A stretch of 64,000 nucleotides of DNA from Thozetella sp. PMI_491 (GCA_021432635.1 MU270081.1:264942-328941); one strand, 5' to 3'. Counted from the stretch's first letter, positions 43,767 through 55,490 are shown. The notes: generated from the letters alone by a model not told the origin. A program made the numbers and translations.

Positions 43767-45225
43767 CTATATGTCTCCATCCATTTCCGTCCACTCCCTC
43801 TTCCACAGCCAGAACATTCCTATGCTAGTGCTCCGCCCGCCCCAGTAGCCACTAATGCCCAGGGGCGTCATGGTCCCGAAGTACTGGAACGAGGTCGTGC
43901 CCTGGCGCTGCTGGCGGAAGAAGATCTGGCCGCACTCGCGCGTCGCGTCGGCCCACACCCGGCCCTCCAGCGCGAACGTGCCGTGCTCGTCCACGCAGTT
44001 CGCGGCGCGGAACTTCAGGTTGTCCATGACGGAGAGGTTCTCGTCGAAAACGAACCGGATGTTGCTCATGGGCGACCCGAGGTCGCTGCGGCTGGTCCCA
44101 CTGGTAAAGTAGCCGTACCACTCGCCGTCTTCCATTTCCCTGGCGTTCGCCTGCACGCAGCCCCGCATCCAGTCTGCCCACTCGGTGGACGCTGCGAAGG
44201 GCGCGAGCGGACTCTCCGAGGCGAGACGCGCGCCGGGGCTAGGGAGCGGGAGCGGGGGAGGTGCCGTACCGGGACCGGGCCTCCCCTTTGCCGCCGCATC
44301 TCGCCGGCGCCCAAATGTGAGCCTCGCGGGACGCGGCAGATCGTTCCTGATTTGGGCCTCGATGGAAGACCTGACCATCCAGACCACGACAGCCTGCCGG
44401 AGCAGCGCGAACGTCTGGTTACCCAGCCAAGACATGACCTTCTCGGTATGCATGATCTCGCGCCCGCCTGTGCGGAGCACGATATGATCGTCCACACGGA
44501 TAGCTAGAACGACCAAGTTGTTCAGGACGTCATTGTTCAGGAGCCCTATCGTCACGCAGAAGAGAAGCTCTGCGCAGAAGGGAAGGTCTAGGGGTGGGTC
44601 TTCGTTTGTCCAAAACTGGGCCTCCATCATCACCGCGGCAAGGCCGGTGAGGGCGGCGGTGGTCGTCCAGTCATTGACTTGGGGAGCTGCGATGAACGTT
44701 AGTGTGCGGACGAGAAGGAGCGAACGAGGCTTCTATCCATACATCCGAGAGTCGTGAGCGTTGCTAGGGCGCCCACAATGTTCTTCGTCTCGGTGAGGAT
44801 CTCCAGGTCTGGGAAAGAGTGTTCTGTCAAGGCGACCGACTCATAGCTCTCGAACAAAGTGTCCAAGCGATCGTCGAAAGAGCCGAGCCGAGACGCCGCA
44901 GCGGACAAGCGAGCCCAAGTCAAGTTGAGTGAAGTAGACTCGCGCCGGCGCAGATCTGCCCTAACCCAGTCGGCCACATCTTTGCTGCTTGTCACGAGCC
45001 GTGAGCTCGGCACCGGGGCCTAAGGTGCCTATTAGCAGTGCGAACGAAAGCGTAGCGGGACTGGCGCAAGCCTACGTAGAACGCGAAGGATTCCTGCAAG
45101 ACTACGGTATCATAGCACGATGCTCGGAGATAGCGGCATGCGCTGCTCAGGCGTATGATATCGTCTCCAGGGCAAAACGAGGCAATGCGCTGCAGCAGTT
45201 CAGTCGGGAGATTCTCCAGAGACAT
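43767..45225 (-). CDS. F-box protein
   Basis: Exons, in coding order, are 45225-45076, 45019-44743 and 44686-43767, giving 448 residues. It starts MSLENLPTELLQRIASF, followed by IIRLSSACRYLRASCYD: a complete F-box of about 40 residues for Skp1 binding in an SCF ubiquitin ligase. The remaining 400 residues show no WD40 or LRR repeats. They include a helical region (DWTTTAALTGLAAVMMEAQFW), a Pro-rich linker, and a C-terminal conserved-looking block with YGYFTSGTSRSDLGSPM, CVDEHGTFALEG and a GISGYWGG ending. That end looks like a small beta domain, possibly substrate-binding. No substrate can be suggested. The first intron (56 nt) uses GTAGGC and TTAG, with the alternative GTCCCG donor rejected as too short and unusual. 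Confidence 0.8.
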
Positions 45226-45631
45226 TGCGCGGGCTTGCCACGAGGAGGAGGGGTTGCGCCAGGAGTGCGAGCCAGGGTGTGCTCGACCGTCGGCGTTATG
45301 AAGACCGATTGCCAGCGATGCCTAATCTTCCACATTGGCCGCCGCCTGCTAGGCTGCTGGTCAACATGTCGCCGTACAGCCAATGATCGATAAGATAGGA
45401 CGAGGAAATGGGATAAAGCAGGCGACAACAAAAGCGCGGGGAGCTTGCATCTCCCTAGATCTGCGCTCTTTTCGCACAAGATCTCTGTATTTTGTAGCGG
45501 CATGTCGCAAGCTTCCGGGCCAATTCCAGGCAGATTTAGCCCAATTGCGACCCCTGAGTCTATGGCTACCTGATCTACGAGATGCTCTTGGACGCTACGT
45601 AGTCTTGCTGACTATCGATATTCCAACGCAA
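45226..45631. other. intergenic
   Basis: About 400 bp between co-directional genes: the F-box promoter and the 3' flank of the Rqt4-like gene. No gene is seen. Confidence 0.4.
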
Positions 45632-47236
45632 TCAGCCACAGTCGGGCTCATCTCCTCTGCGCCCGGCCTGCACCACAGAGCCTCCTTGGATGCCACCATC
45701 CAAAATTATGGCTTCGTTGTCCCTCAGCTCGTCTTGAACCCGGCGCCATTTCGGCTTGCTCTTATCTCGGCCCTCCAGCTCGGGTCCTTTCCCCTTGGCA
45801 TCGTACACAGGCTTGACCAGGCCGCCCAGCAGCGGGTTGCGGCTAAACGCGCCGCCGGCCCCACGGTTCCCGCTCGTCTCCTCGAGGACGGGTTCGACAG
45901 GCTCGGGTTCGGGCGCTACCTCGGGGCTTGGCGGGCGCTCGACAGCCGCCATCTTCCTAACTACCTTCCCCTTCACGATGTCGATGCTCACGACCTGCCT
46001 TCGCTTCTCGTAGTCAGGTCGAGCGTTCCACTCTAATTCTCTGAGGAGCTTCTGCTGCTTCTTCAACTCCATGGCCCGCTCTTCTGGCGTGGCCCACATG
46101 CTGCCTAGATGTGAGACATCAAAGTCGGACGCTTCGTCTCTTACTGTTGTTCTCCTAGCATTTTGTGCTTGGAATCCAAGAAGCTTGTCCCGATGTTCTC
46201 GAGCCTTTGCTTCTGCTGCACCCATGTCCTCGGCTCCACGAGGCTTTGTAAACGGCCGGGGCGTAGATGAGACGTCGGCCTTCTTGTGTGCCTCCCGATC
46301 CGCCGCCTGCCGCTCGCGGCCCCTCTCTAGCTTCAGCTCCTTGATCATGCCCTGGATCTCGGAGGAGCTCAGAAGCGGCGTCCCGCAGAACGTACACGGG
46401 CCGAGCCCTTCCTTCACGCATACGACTTTGCCGCAGCTGAGGCAGTTCGGCGCGGCTGTCTGGAGCGGATGCCGGGCGCCCACGCAGTTACAGCGCCGGG
46501 AGGCTATGTTGGCGGGAGAGTTGGACCCGTGCGACGGGTTCGTCATAACTTCTAGAGACCTGATCGCCTCGTCGAGGTCGCTGAGAGCCGTCGAGGCGCC
46601 GTGCATGGGCGTGCCGCCAGTAATCGAAACCTTGGTTGTATTGCCACTGCCCTTGGAGCTTGGCCCGGGAGTCGAGGTTCTTGATATTGGGTTGGACTTC
46701 GGTTTTGATTTGGGGAGCCCCAGGTCGGAGACTAGGGTACCGGCAGCAGAGGGCGGGGGCTTCGAGCTGGCCTGCTTGGCGGGAGGAGGCGTCGACGTCT
46801 TCGGCACCGGCGGGGGTTTGCTGGGCCCGGTTTGGGAAATCGCGGGGGTGGAGGCATTGGACCGCCCGGATATGTAGTCGTCCTGCTGATCCTTCTTGTT
46901 ATACACAGCGCCCGGCGCGGGCCCGATGGGCGCTACCTGCCGCGGTGCTGGGGTGTGGAGCCGCGAGTTCTTTTTCTTCTTCGGGCCGCGGGTAGACTTA
47001 GGTACCGCATCGATCTCGGAATTATGGCCTGAGCTTGCCGCGGGCGTAGCAGCTTTGGGCTCTGCTCGGGCTGAGTTGAAGGTCGCGACGAAGTCGACAA
47101 CGGCGGGTGAGTCACCGAGCAGATTCGTGAAGTGTTCTGCCGCTTCGGCCTTGGATAGCGTCGATGCGTACTCGAGCACTTGCTGTAGCTCAGAGTCGGG
47201 TAGTGGGAGAAGCCGCGAGAGCTGTGTAATCGACAT
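45632..47236 (-). CDS. rqt4: TRIP4/ASC-1-like zf-C2HC5 protein (Rqt4-like)
   Basis: A single exon of 534 residues starting MSITQLSRLLPLPDSEL. The N-terminus is a small helical domain (about 1-55). A Lys/Ser/Pro-rich disordered linker includes GPKKKKNSR and APGAVYNKKDQQDDYISG. The zinc finger RRCNCVGARHPLQTAAPNC..CGKVVC..GPCTFCG (about 245-285) is the C2HC5 type found only in TRIP4/ASC-1. A coiled coil follows. In yeast the homologue Rqt4 is part of the RQT complex with Slh1 and Cue3, which splits collided ribosomes after Hel2 ubiquitination; in animals it belongs to the ASC-1 complex. The C-terminal half carries a QNARRTTVRDEASDFDV block seen in fungal homologues. High confidence in family, moderate for the symbol. 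Confidence 0.9.
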   Translation of the reverse strand: MSITQLSRLLPLPDSELQQVLEYASTLSKAEAAEHFTNLLGDSPAVVDFVATFNSARAEPKAATPAASSGHNSEIDAVPKSTRGPKKKKNSRLHTPAPRQVAPIGPAPGAVYNKKDQQDDYISGRSNASTPAISQTGPSKPPPVPKTSTPPPAKQASSKPPPSAAGTLVSDLGLPKSKPKSNPISRTSTPGPSSKGSGNTTKVSITGGTPMHGASTALSDLDEAIRSLEVMTNPSHGSNSPANIASRRCNCVGARHPLQTAAPNCLSCGKVVCVKEGLGPCTFCGTPLLSSSEIQGMIKELKLERGRERQAADREAHKKADVSSTPRPFTKPRGAEDMGAAEAKAREHRDKLLGFQAQNARRTTVRDEASDFDVSHLGSMWATPEERAMELKKQQKLLRELEWNARPDYEKRRQVVSIDIVKGKVVRKMAAVERPPSPEVAPEPEPVEPVLEETSGNRGAGGAFSRNPLLGGLVKPVYDAKGKGPELEGRDKSKPKWRRVQDELRDNEAIILDGGIQGGSVVQAGRRGDEPDCG

Positions 47237-48140
47237 GGCTGCGATGATGATGGCCGGCGATCTTGTTTTGAAGGGCGTAGAGTTTCGAGGGGTAAGCCTG
47301 GGGCCAGAAGACCTGCGGGAGCTTGAGCCACACCTTATTGCCCCGCCATCTCTGCGCCAGTGCCCCGCAGCTGTGGCTTGTGTGGCAATGCCCCTTCCCC
47401 TGCCCTTTCCCTGGAGCCCTGGGCCGAACGAGCCGCCACGGAGCGGGACATCCGTGGTCTACAACGGACCAATTTCTCGTTGACCACTTTTCACGATGTG
47501 TCGGGTAGCCTCCCGGTTCATAGCATGAACCCCGAAAAATCCTTCATCTTGGGTGGATTTACCCGCACACTACGGGGAAAGAGGCAGAAAATTCTACTCT
47601 TCCGAACCGCGATCGGCTGGATCTTCACCTCCTGAACAGGTTTGTGCCGCGACCAAGTGTAGATGGCCACGAGGCTAGAAAGGCCCGTTGTGACCACTCG
47701 GGGGATTCCTTCGTCATTGAGGAGCGTGTACCCCGTCTTGGGAGATCCTATTCTCGGTAGCCAAGAGCGTGCCCTGCCTTGAGTATAGAGTCTTCCTGCC
47801 GGGTCATCATCCCTCTCCTCCGTCATTCCTCCCACTGAGTCTCCACCCAGCTTTCCCACGGCCCACCCACGACGGCAGTTCTGCAGACAGGTCGAGGCCG
47901 CCCTCTTCCCATATTGTCAATAGCGGCTGGACTTGGTCTTCTGCGTCTTGAGCCGGAAGCAGATGGGGGTGAAGAGGTCACCCCTTTCCGGGGCCGCGGT
48001 CGAGCTATGGGGTGATCAAAGGTATAAGTGTGCCTGGACCCGGTCCTGCTCTAGACTCTCGCCTCGTAGGACCCTTGTCAGGACCCTTCCTCGTCTCCTG
48101 AAGTCGCTCACTTGGTCTTACCCCGTCGTGACTACGTGCC
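47237..48140. other. divergent intergenic region, Rqt4-like and GH7 genes
   Basis: About 900 bp. No supported gene. The right half should contain the cellulase promoter; short CreA-like or Xlr1-like words can be found, but they are too common to call. Confidence 0.4.
48023..48028 (+). promoter_or_regulatory. TATA-like element of GH7 gene
   Basis: TATAAG at 48023-48028, about 115 bp before the GH7 ATG, followed by a CT-rich leader as expected of strongly inducible cellulase genes. Confidence 0.55.
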
Positions 48141-49586
48141 ATGGCGCACCGCATCATCTTTTGGTCCGCCGCGCTGGCGGCGTCGGCCCTGGCCCAGCAG
48201 ATGGGCAAGAACACCGATGAGGTCCATCCTCTCCTCCCTACCTGGGAGTGTACTGTAAAGGGGGGATGTGTGCAGAAGAACACCTCGGTCGTCCTAGACT
48301 CCGACTACCGGTGGACGCACACGGTTAATGGCTATGATAACTGCAAGGACAACGGGCTGAACAAGACGCTCTGCCCGGACGCCAAGACGTGCGCCGCCAA
48401 CTGTGCTCTCGAGGGCGCGGACTATGCCAGCTATGGCATCCTTACCAACGGCACCGAGCTTACACTAAACCTGTTTGTCAACAAGACCACCGGTATCAGC
48501 ATGTCGTCCCCTCGGGTCTACCTCCTCGCGAACGGCAGCACCTACGACATGTTTTCTATGCTGAACAGGGAGTTCACCTTCGACGTGGACGTGAGCAAGC
48601 TGCCGTGCGGGAGCAACGGCGCTCTGTACTTTAGTGAGATGTCGGCCACGGGAGGCAGGAGCGACCTGAACCCTGCCGGCGCAACGTATGGCACGGGATA
48701 CTGTGATGCGCAATGCCCGACTCCTCCCTTCATCAACGGAGAGGTATGCCTCGGTTGGCCTCTATGTGGCCTCGAACTGGCCTCAAAACTTTGCTAACAC
48801 TCGCAACAGGCAAATATCGAAAAGAACGGGGCATGCTGCAACGAGATGGATTTGTGTGTCTTCCCGGCCGCAGAATCGACTTGTGGGAATAAGAACTAAC
48901 CGTGTTGTAGGTGGGAAGCCAACAGCGCAGCGACGGCCTTCACTCCACACCCCTGCAATGTCACGGGCCTCTACAAGTGCAGCGGGGCGCTCTGCGGCAA
49001 CGCAGACAAGTATTCGAGCGTATGCGACAAGGACGGGTGCGATTACAATGCTTACCGGCTCGGCCAGCTTTCGTACTACCAGCCTAACGCGACCATCGAC
49101 ACCAGCCGAAAGTTCACTGTGGTGACACAGTTCCTAACCACGACCGGAAACGAGACGGGGGAGCTCCGAGAGATCCGTCGCGTCTATGTCCAGGACGGCA
49201 AGGTGATCGAGAACGCTCAGATCCAGGTGCAGGGCATCGACCGGGGCAACAGCATCACAGACGAGTACTGCCTCCAGCAGAAGAAAGTGTTTGGCGGTGT
49301 CAACGCGTTCAGGAACCAGGGCGGGATGAAGGTAATGGGGGAGGCGCTCCGGCGGGGCATGGTCCTCGCCATGAGCGTGTGGGATGATGCGGGCGGCAGC
49401 ATGAAGTGGCTGGACTCGATCACACCGGAGCACGCGGACCCATCCAAGGAGCCAGGGACTGGTCGTGGTCCCTGCAAGGCCGACGAGGGCAAGGCGGAAG
49501 ATATCCAGGCTAAGTTTCCGTGGACGTCCGTCAAGTTCTCGAACATCAAGAGCGGCGAGATTGGCTCGACCTTCAAGGCTAAGTAG
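48141..49586 (+). CDS. GH7 cellulase (cellobiohydrolase/endoglucanase type)
   Basis: Exons are 48141-48743, 48810-48853 and 48911-49586, giving 440 residues. The signal peptide ends around SALAQQ. The GH7 fold is clear: TWECTVKGGCVQ, NREFTFDVDVSKLPCG, GTGYCDAQCP, and the catalytic NEMDLWEANS (nucleophile Glu213 and acid/base Glu218 of the precursor, restored by the second splice). Its C-terminal half follows cellobiohydrolases (GNSITDEYC, MVLAMSVWDD, FSNIKSGEIGSTF). However, the loop before the catalytic strand is shortened (FINGEANIEKNGACCNEM) and the segment around ADKYSSVCDKDGCDYN is also shorter, as in endoglucanases. There is no CBM1 or linker. It should cleave cellulose; processive versus endo mode is uncertain. 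Confidence 0.93.
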
Positions 49587-50936
49587 GTTGCAACGGGCGG
49601 GCCACCGGAGCGCATGCGGCTCTAGGCCGGACGCGGGGGTGGGGGGTCTTGTGGCGTCGAGTAGCGGGTTCGGTGCATAGCGCCCAGGGGTTTGCGGCTT
49701 GTTAATGGTGACGATGATGCAGGGTGCGCCAGCGCCAACATCTGTCGCGCGGATTCCGGCTGCCTTTCTTCGGCTGCAGTTACACGTTCATCCATAGAAA
49801 TTCTTATAATCTTACTCTTGCCCCTGACCTCGCTTCCCGCCTCCCGGCCTGCGCGATCGACGGACTTTTGCAGAGGATCCGAACCATAGTTTTTCCCCAT
49901 TCCCGCCCATTGCCTCGCTCTCGTCGTCCGTGGGGAACGGCGGCACCAGTCACCTGCCAGCAGCTTATCAGCCGGCTCTTGCACTCATCCGTGGGGCAGT
50001 TCATGCGGCCTTGGCATCCCATAGTAACCAAACAACACCCTGCTCTAGGGCGTTTCTACTGCAAAGCGTGCAGCCCCTTCTCCAGTCTCAGCGGCGGCCC
50101 CTAGTAGGCCAAAGATTTGAGTTGCGCCAGGCCGGTCGCGTGCAAACTATCTCATCTGCCACACCGGCAGGACGATGGCGCGATTGGATGTACCGGCACG
50201 CCATGGGACTAGGCGTTCCGTCTTGTTTGCTAGGCCGCACTCCGTACTCCAACCGCGTGCCCTGTGCACTGACCGGGATCGTCAAACTCCAGATCTCGAC
50301 TGGCCGGCAACATCAGACGAGGTAGAACACGGCGAGGCGCAAGGTCTGAGAACTGCGTCGAGATCAGGGTGAGCGATCGCGCTCGGATGGACCGCCCAAG
50401 AAGAGCCGACCAGGTCGTCGACCCCCCCCGCGTCGGCGTACGTTCGCCCTCTGCGGCGGCCAAGGGACCTCGCCCCTGGGGCTCAACTTGGCTAACCTCC
50501 CTTCCCCCACCTCCCATCCGGGCCTTTTTCCGCAGCCCCAACTGTACGGTGTCGGCAGATCCCCAGGTCCTTGGCGCGGCGATCGGAAAGGGGGGCGGCC
50601 GGCTTGTCCCAAGAGAAGCCACAGACTTATGCGCTAGGCTCCCTAGCGACTTACACCTAGTCCCGCGACTTTGGGCAACCGACGTCGCGTGCGCTCGATC
50701 TCCAAGCGTTTCATGCGGGTAGCAAAGATAAGCTTCCATTGCTTGGCGGCATATCCCAGGCAGTGAGGGCCATCTATATGTCTAGCATGATTCTGTCGAT
50801 GTCGACGCACACGATGGTCTGGTCTGCCTCCACGCCCTCTCTTTTCGTCACCGTCTCGGCACGTGTTTCCCTTCCTCTTCCACCCCGGCGGTGATACGAG
50901 CAGCTGGCCTGGTAGCCACTGCGTTTTCTTCTAGCC
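49587..50936. other. intergenic
   Basis: 1.35 kb between co-directional genes. A TATA-like CTATATG at 50771-50777 lies about 165 bp before the next ATG. Frames on both strands here lack features of real genes. Confidence 0.4.
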
Positions 50937-53458
50937 ATGATGGGCTCCGTGGGCTACAGGCTCGCCGTCCTTGTCGGCCTTCTTAATGCTGCGTCCGTGA
51001 TTGCGGCGCCTAATCCACAAGTGACGGAAGCGGCGGCAGTCCCGTCAAATCCCGACGCATGCGCGTCTGTATCGGTCCTCTCAGCTTCCCAGGTCGCTGC
51101 GAGCCCTAGGGGTAAGGATTTGACCACATAACCAGTGCCAGAAGGCCAGAGGCTCACATTGATGAGCAGCTACCCCCACCGTTCCGGCGTCGCTGGCCTA
51201 CCAGTGCCTGCTGAATGTGCCGAACAAGAAGGAGCCGGCCCAGAAGCTCATCAAGAGTCTCAAGGCGTTCGTAACGTGGCAGAGCACGCAGACATGGCTG
51301 AGGGACCCTCCTGCGGTCTACATGCTCCCTCCCGTGGACCTCCAGGCCGGCTTCGACAACATCTCGTCGGTGGCGGGCGATGGACGTTTCGGGAACGAGT
51401 TCGACTTCCAACTGTCCATTGTGAGGCTGATTGAGTCTGCTCACGACGGCCACTTTGCCTATCGCCCTGACGTATTCAAGGCCTTCGGTTTCCGGAACAA
51501 GCTGGCCTCGGACATGGTTTCTGTCTCGGTGGACGGCAAGGAGGTCCCGAAGCTGTATCACTATGGTAAGTGGATGACGCTACGGCGGATATTGGACAGT
51601 GCTGATGTTGAGAAGCTGATCTGATGTCAAACAACACGGCCGGAAATGGGACTCGGTCTGGCATGCCGCCCTCGATCGTCAAGATCAATGGGGAAGACGC
51701 AGCGACTGTCATCGAGCGTCGAAATCTGGTCTTCAGCGGCTACCAGGACCCGGACTCCCAGTGGAACTCGGGCTTCCCGAACTATGCCGTCCCAGGCGCG
51801 ACAACCTTTGTGGCCGGCTCGCTCGATTTCATCGGGGAGACGCTCGTTCTCACCTATGATAACGGCGAGGAGAAGAGGGAGGACAACTTCGCCATCATTC
51901 GGCCCGGCGCGGATTTCACCGGGGTGAACACCGGAGAGGACTTTTACAAACGTTTCTGCGACCCGGCCGCGGCCGCCTCTAGTTCAAGTGCCGCTGCGGC
52001 TAGCTCAACTTCAACTTCCACGGCTACGTCTGCAACCTCGTCGTCAGCGACGACCCTGGCTGCTCCGGCGCCGACCATCTCCGGCTACCCGTTCCCGGCG
52101 ATCCGAGACAACGGCGCCAACGTCACGTCGGGCTACTTCCTGAATGGCACAGGATACGACGACGTCGCGGTGCTCTCAGTCACTGCGTTCGCGCCGGAGG
52201 GCGACTTCGACAATATCGAATATCTGAGGAACTTCCAAGACATGGTCGCCAAGTTCCTGGTCCAGTGCAAGCAGCAGAACAAGAAGAAGCTGGTGATTGA
52301 CGTCACAGGAAACGGTGGCGGTCTCGTAGTTGCAGGTTACGAACTTTTTACTCAGGTAAGCCGCGCCCTGTACCAACCTATGATAGTTGTACTGTTATGT
52401 TGTTGTGCCTCGCTCACCAGCCTCGGGGGCAGCTGTTCCCAGACTCCGAGAAGTTCCAGGCCGACAACATCCGTGAGACGGAGAGTCTGAAAACGATTGC
52501 CAGAGTTACCGGCAAAAACCTGGACAAGATCATTGCCTTCAGCCAAGGCGGGGTGGAGGCGGACGCTGCCAACAACTCGACGACGGCGGCCGAGGCCCAG
52601 GCCTTCCAGATTCTGCAAGGAAGCTCCATCGTCAGCAACCTGGTTCCCGGCGGGGTCTTCTCGCCTGCGGGCCAGAATTTGACGTCGGTCGACGAGATTC
52701 TGTCGCCCATCTCGCTCAAGGGCGACACCTTCACGGCCTACCAGTCGACGCCCCTGAACCAGACGGGCACCGACTTCAACCTCACGGGGGTGGGCAGCAG
52801 GTCGAACCCGCCTCCGGCTGTATTCGCGCCCGAAAACATCGTCCTCTTCACTGACGGAACTTGTGGCTCTACCTGCACGCTCTTCTCGTACCTCATGATC
52901 ATGGAGAAGAACATCCGCGCCACCTCGGTCGGCGGCCGGCCCAAGACCGGGCAGATGCAGTCGATCGCGGGTGTCGAGGGCGCGCAGGTCTTCTTCCTGA
53001 CGGAGATTTCGGCCATTGCGACGGCCGCGATCCTGCTCGACCCGTCGGTTAACGTGACGGACAGCGACATCCAGCTCATCGACGAGGGCTATGCCCTCAG
53101 CCGCGCGTCGAGCCCTGCCAACGCCGGCGCCGTCAACGGCAAGAATGCCTTCTCGCGGGCCGACTCGTCAACTCCGCTGCAGTTCCTCTACCAGGCGGCC
53201 AACTGCCGCTTCTTCTACACCAAGGAGATGATCAAGGACCCCGTCACGACGTGGAAGCGGGCCGTGGATGCGACCTGGACGGACCCGCAGAAGTTCTGTG
53301 TCGACGGCAGCATGGTAGCACTCAACTCCACTATGCCTCCGACTGACCAGGCCTTCTTCCCAAGGGCCCAGCTGGCCGGTGCGCCGAGCTGGGTGCGCGG
53401 CAGCGTCAGCTTCGCCGTGGTCGTGGCTGCTGCTGTGGTCGCTGTGTTGTCGTTGTAA
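50937..53458 (+). CDS. S41-like (CPAF-type) peptidase, GPI-anchored
   Basis: Exons are 50937-51111, 51170-51565, 51616-52355 and 52421-53458, giving 782 residues. The signal peptide runs to VIAAPN. The N-terminal part has SLAYQCLLNVPN and HDGHFAYRPD; a PDZ-like segment (PSIVKINGEDAATVIE) follows. A Ser/Ala/Thr linker (about 51965-52065) precedes the S41 core: LVIDVTGNGGG and the nucleophile region TDGTCGSTCTLFSYLM. The C-terminus is a hydrophobic GPI-attachment tail (VSFAVVVAAAVVAVLSL). Fungal relatives are described as CPAF-like tail-type peptidases; targets are unknown. The third exon can begin at 51613 or 51616 (GAG|AAG tandem acceptors), both in frame and differing by one residue. Confidence 0.9.
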
Positions 53459-53938
53459 TTGTAGAAACTTGTATGTGTGTGCCTCGATTTCTCTCCGGGC
53501 TGGATTAGTTTAGCGTTGATATCCAATTTCGATTCCTCCTCATCATGCCTCATAAATATCTTGGAGCCTGTGCCCCCCCTCCATGTCTCTGAATGGGTGG
53601 TGGTTGTGTAAGTCTGGATATGCGCATCGCCCGATCAGGGTTAGGGGTTGAAACCTCCACGCTGTTGCCGGTGCCGGTGCCAAATAGAGCCCTGCAGCTG
53701 CTTTTAAAGCCACCGGAACCCCGGCACACACCCCACCAGGACCAAGTTGAACGCTCAGCTGCGACAGCTTACCAATTCTCGGCGATAAGTGTGGGGGTTC
53801 ACGCGCACGCCATACTCGGCCGGTATTAGCTTCCGGATAGCGATAGCGGGGATGAAATCGCCAGGAAACAGCGGCTTATCGTCGTCGTCTTCAATCCACA
53901 CTCCTGCACCGACGCTGTCGCGCAAATCAAGACGCAAC
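53459..53938. other. intergenic
   Basis: 480 bp between co-directional genes; the right end is the leader of the carrier-like gene. No gene is seen. Confidence 0.4.
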
Positions 53939-55490
53939 ATGGGAGAACTCGACGCCGAAAACCAGGCGGCCGCTCACGAGCGGACGCCTCTGCTCCAGGA
54001 GCAGACGCCTCTGCTGCAGGGCGACCAGCCGCCAGTGGAGGGTGCCCAAGGCGAAACGCCAGCGCCGGAGCAACCCGAGGAGGAAGTCGCCGCGCGGAAC
54101 TGGACCCGACATGCCTGGCAGGGTTTCTGGGCCGTTGTAGCGGCCTTCGTGCTTGCGGTCTTCATCAAGGGCTGGGTCGATGCCGGTGACGTCGATGTAT
54201 GTGACCTACTCTCTGAAGTTGTGCGATTCGAAGCTGAGCATTGTGCCATAGTTTGACCTGGGGAAGGCGCTCAAACGAGCTCTCGGCGGCGGGTTGAGCG
54301 GCGCAGCCGCCATGGTCCTACAGGTTCTCCTTTTGATGGTAATCCTCACTCCCCAGCAGTGTGAGCTTATGGCCGAACCGCCGACTGAGAGGTGTTTAGC
54401 CGCTCCGGACCATCATGAACTACCAGTACCGCTTCGGCACGTCCTTCACCGCCGCGACCAAGACGCTCTACGAGGACGGGGGCTACGGCCGGTACTACCA
54501 GGGGCTGTCTGCTGCACTCATCCAAGGTATGGATGCCTTCTCTGGCCCGACTCTGTCACGGCCTTGCATGGCGTTCGGTGCTCACCTGCCATCCTAGGTC
54601 CTGTCTCGAGGTTCGGGGATACCGCGGCCAACGCGGGGATCCTCGCTCTGCTTCAGTCTAACAGCTATCTCAAGCAGCTGCCCATACCCATTCAGACCAT
54701 ATTCGCGTCGCTGTGGTAATGCTTCCGGTGCCTGCCCTCGTGTGCTGATCCGTAGGCTGATCAGAGTGGTGCTAGTGCTGCTGCCTTCCGCATGATACTT
54801 ACTCCTATTGATACCGTCAAGACGACTCTCCAGGCGCAGGGGGCGCGGGGCACCGCCCTGCTTCGCCAGCGCGTCAAGACTAACGGCATAGGAAGCCTGT
54901 GGTGGGGCGCTTTTGCTACGGCAGCGGCGACGTTCGTGGGCCACTATCCGTGGTTCGCCACGGTGAGCAACCCCGATCACGAATGGGCTACCGCGCAACA
55001 CCGCTGACGACGATGCAGTACAATTACCTCTCCGAGACGATTCCCGAGCCGCCCAAGCACCCGCTGGCCGTGTGGCTGCTCCGCCTGGCCTTCATTGGCT
55101 TCGTTGCGTCGATCGTATCCGACTCCGTCTCCAACTCACTTCGTGTCGTTAAGACATTCCGCCAGGTCAACGACACGAAGGTGTCATATTGTGAGCGACA
55201 ACCCTCCGCACACTGCCTCTTCCTTTGTCGATTTCTCTGAGATAGCTAACCTTGTTTTGTCTTAGCCGAGGCGGCCCGACAGGTGGTTGTTGCAGATGGG
55301 ATCAGTGGGCTGCTTGGACGGGGTCTCAAGACGCGGATCCTATGCAACGGGCTCCAGGGGCTTCTGTTCTCGATCCTGTGGAAACTCTTCTTGGACCTGT
55401 AAGTCATGCCGAATGGCCGAGTGCTTTCGTATTGGAGATTGAGCTGACCTTTTGTTTAACAGTTGGGAACAAAAAACCACCAAAAGCTAG
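53939..55490 (+). CDS. mitochondrial carrier-fold protein
   Basis: Eight exons: 53939-54196, 54252-54338, 54400-54526, 54598-54715, 54776-54962, 55019-55190, 55266-55398 and 55463-55490. They total 369 residues in exact phase. The N-terminus is unusual: a repeated ERTPLLQEQTPLLQ stretch and a Pro/Glu-rich region before the first helix (GFWAVVAAFVLAVFI). The carrier repeat signature is clear once, in LTPIDTVKTTLQAQG (Px[D/E]xx[K/R]), and degenerate elsewhere (PLRTIMNYQYRF and SDSVSNSLRVVKTFRQ). YYQGLSAALIQGP and LLGRGLKTRILCNGLQG match the matrix-helix and even-helix patterns of the family. The diverged signatures suggest an atypical carrier, perhaps not in the inner mitochondrial membrane; the dileucine-like N-terminus could direct it to an endosomal or vacuolar membrane (inference). 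Confidence 0.85.

Noticed and set aside
47237-48140. CreA (SYGGRG) and Xlr1 (GGCTAA-like) binding words upstream of the cellulase
   Set aside because: Such short degenerate words occur by chance throughout this GC-rich DNA, so individual sites are not supported.
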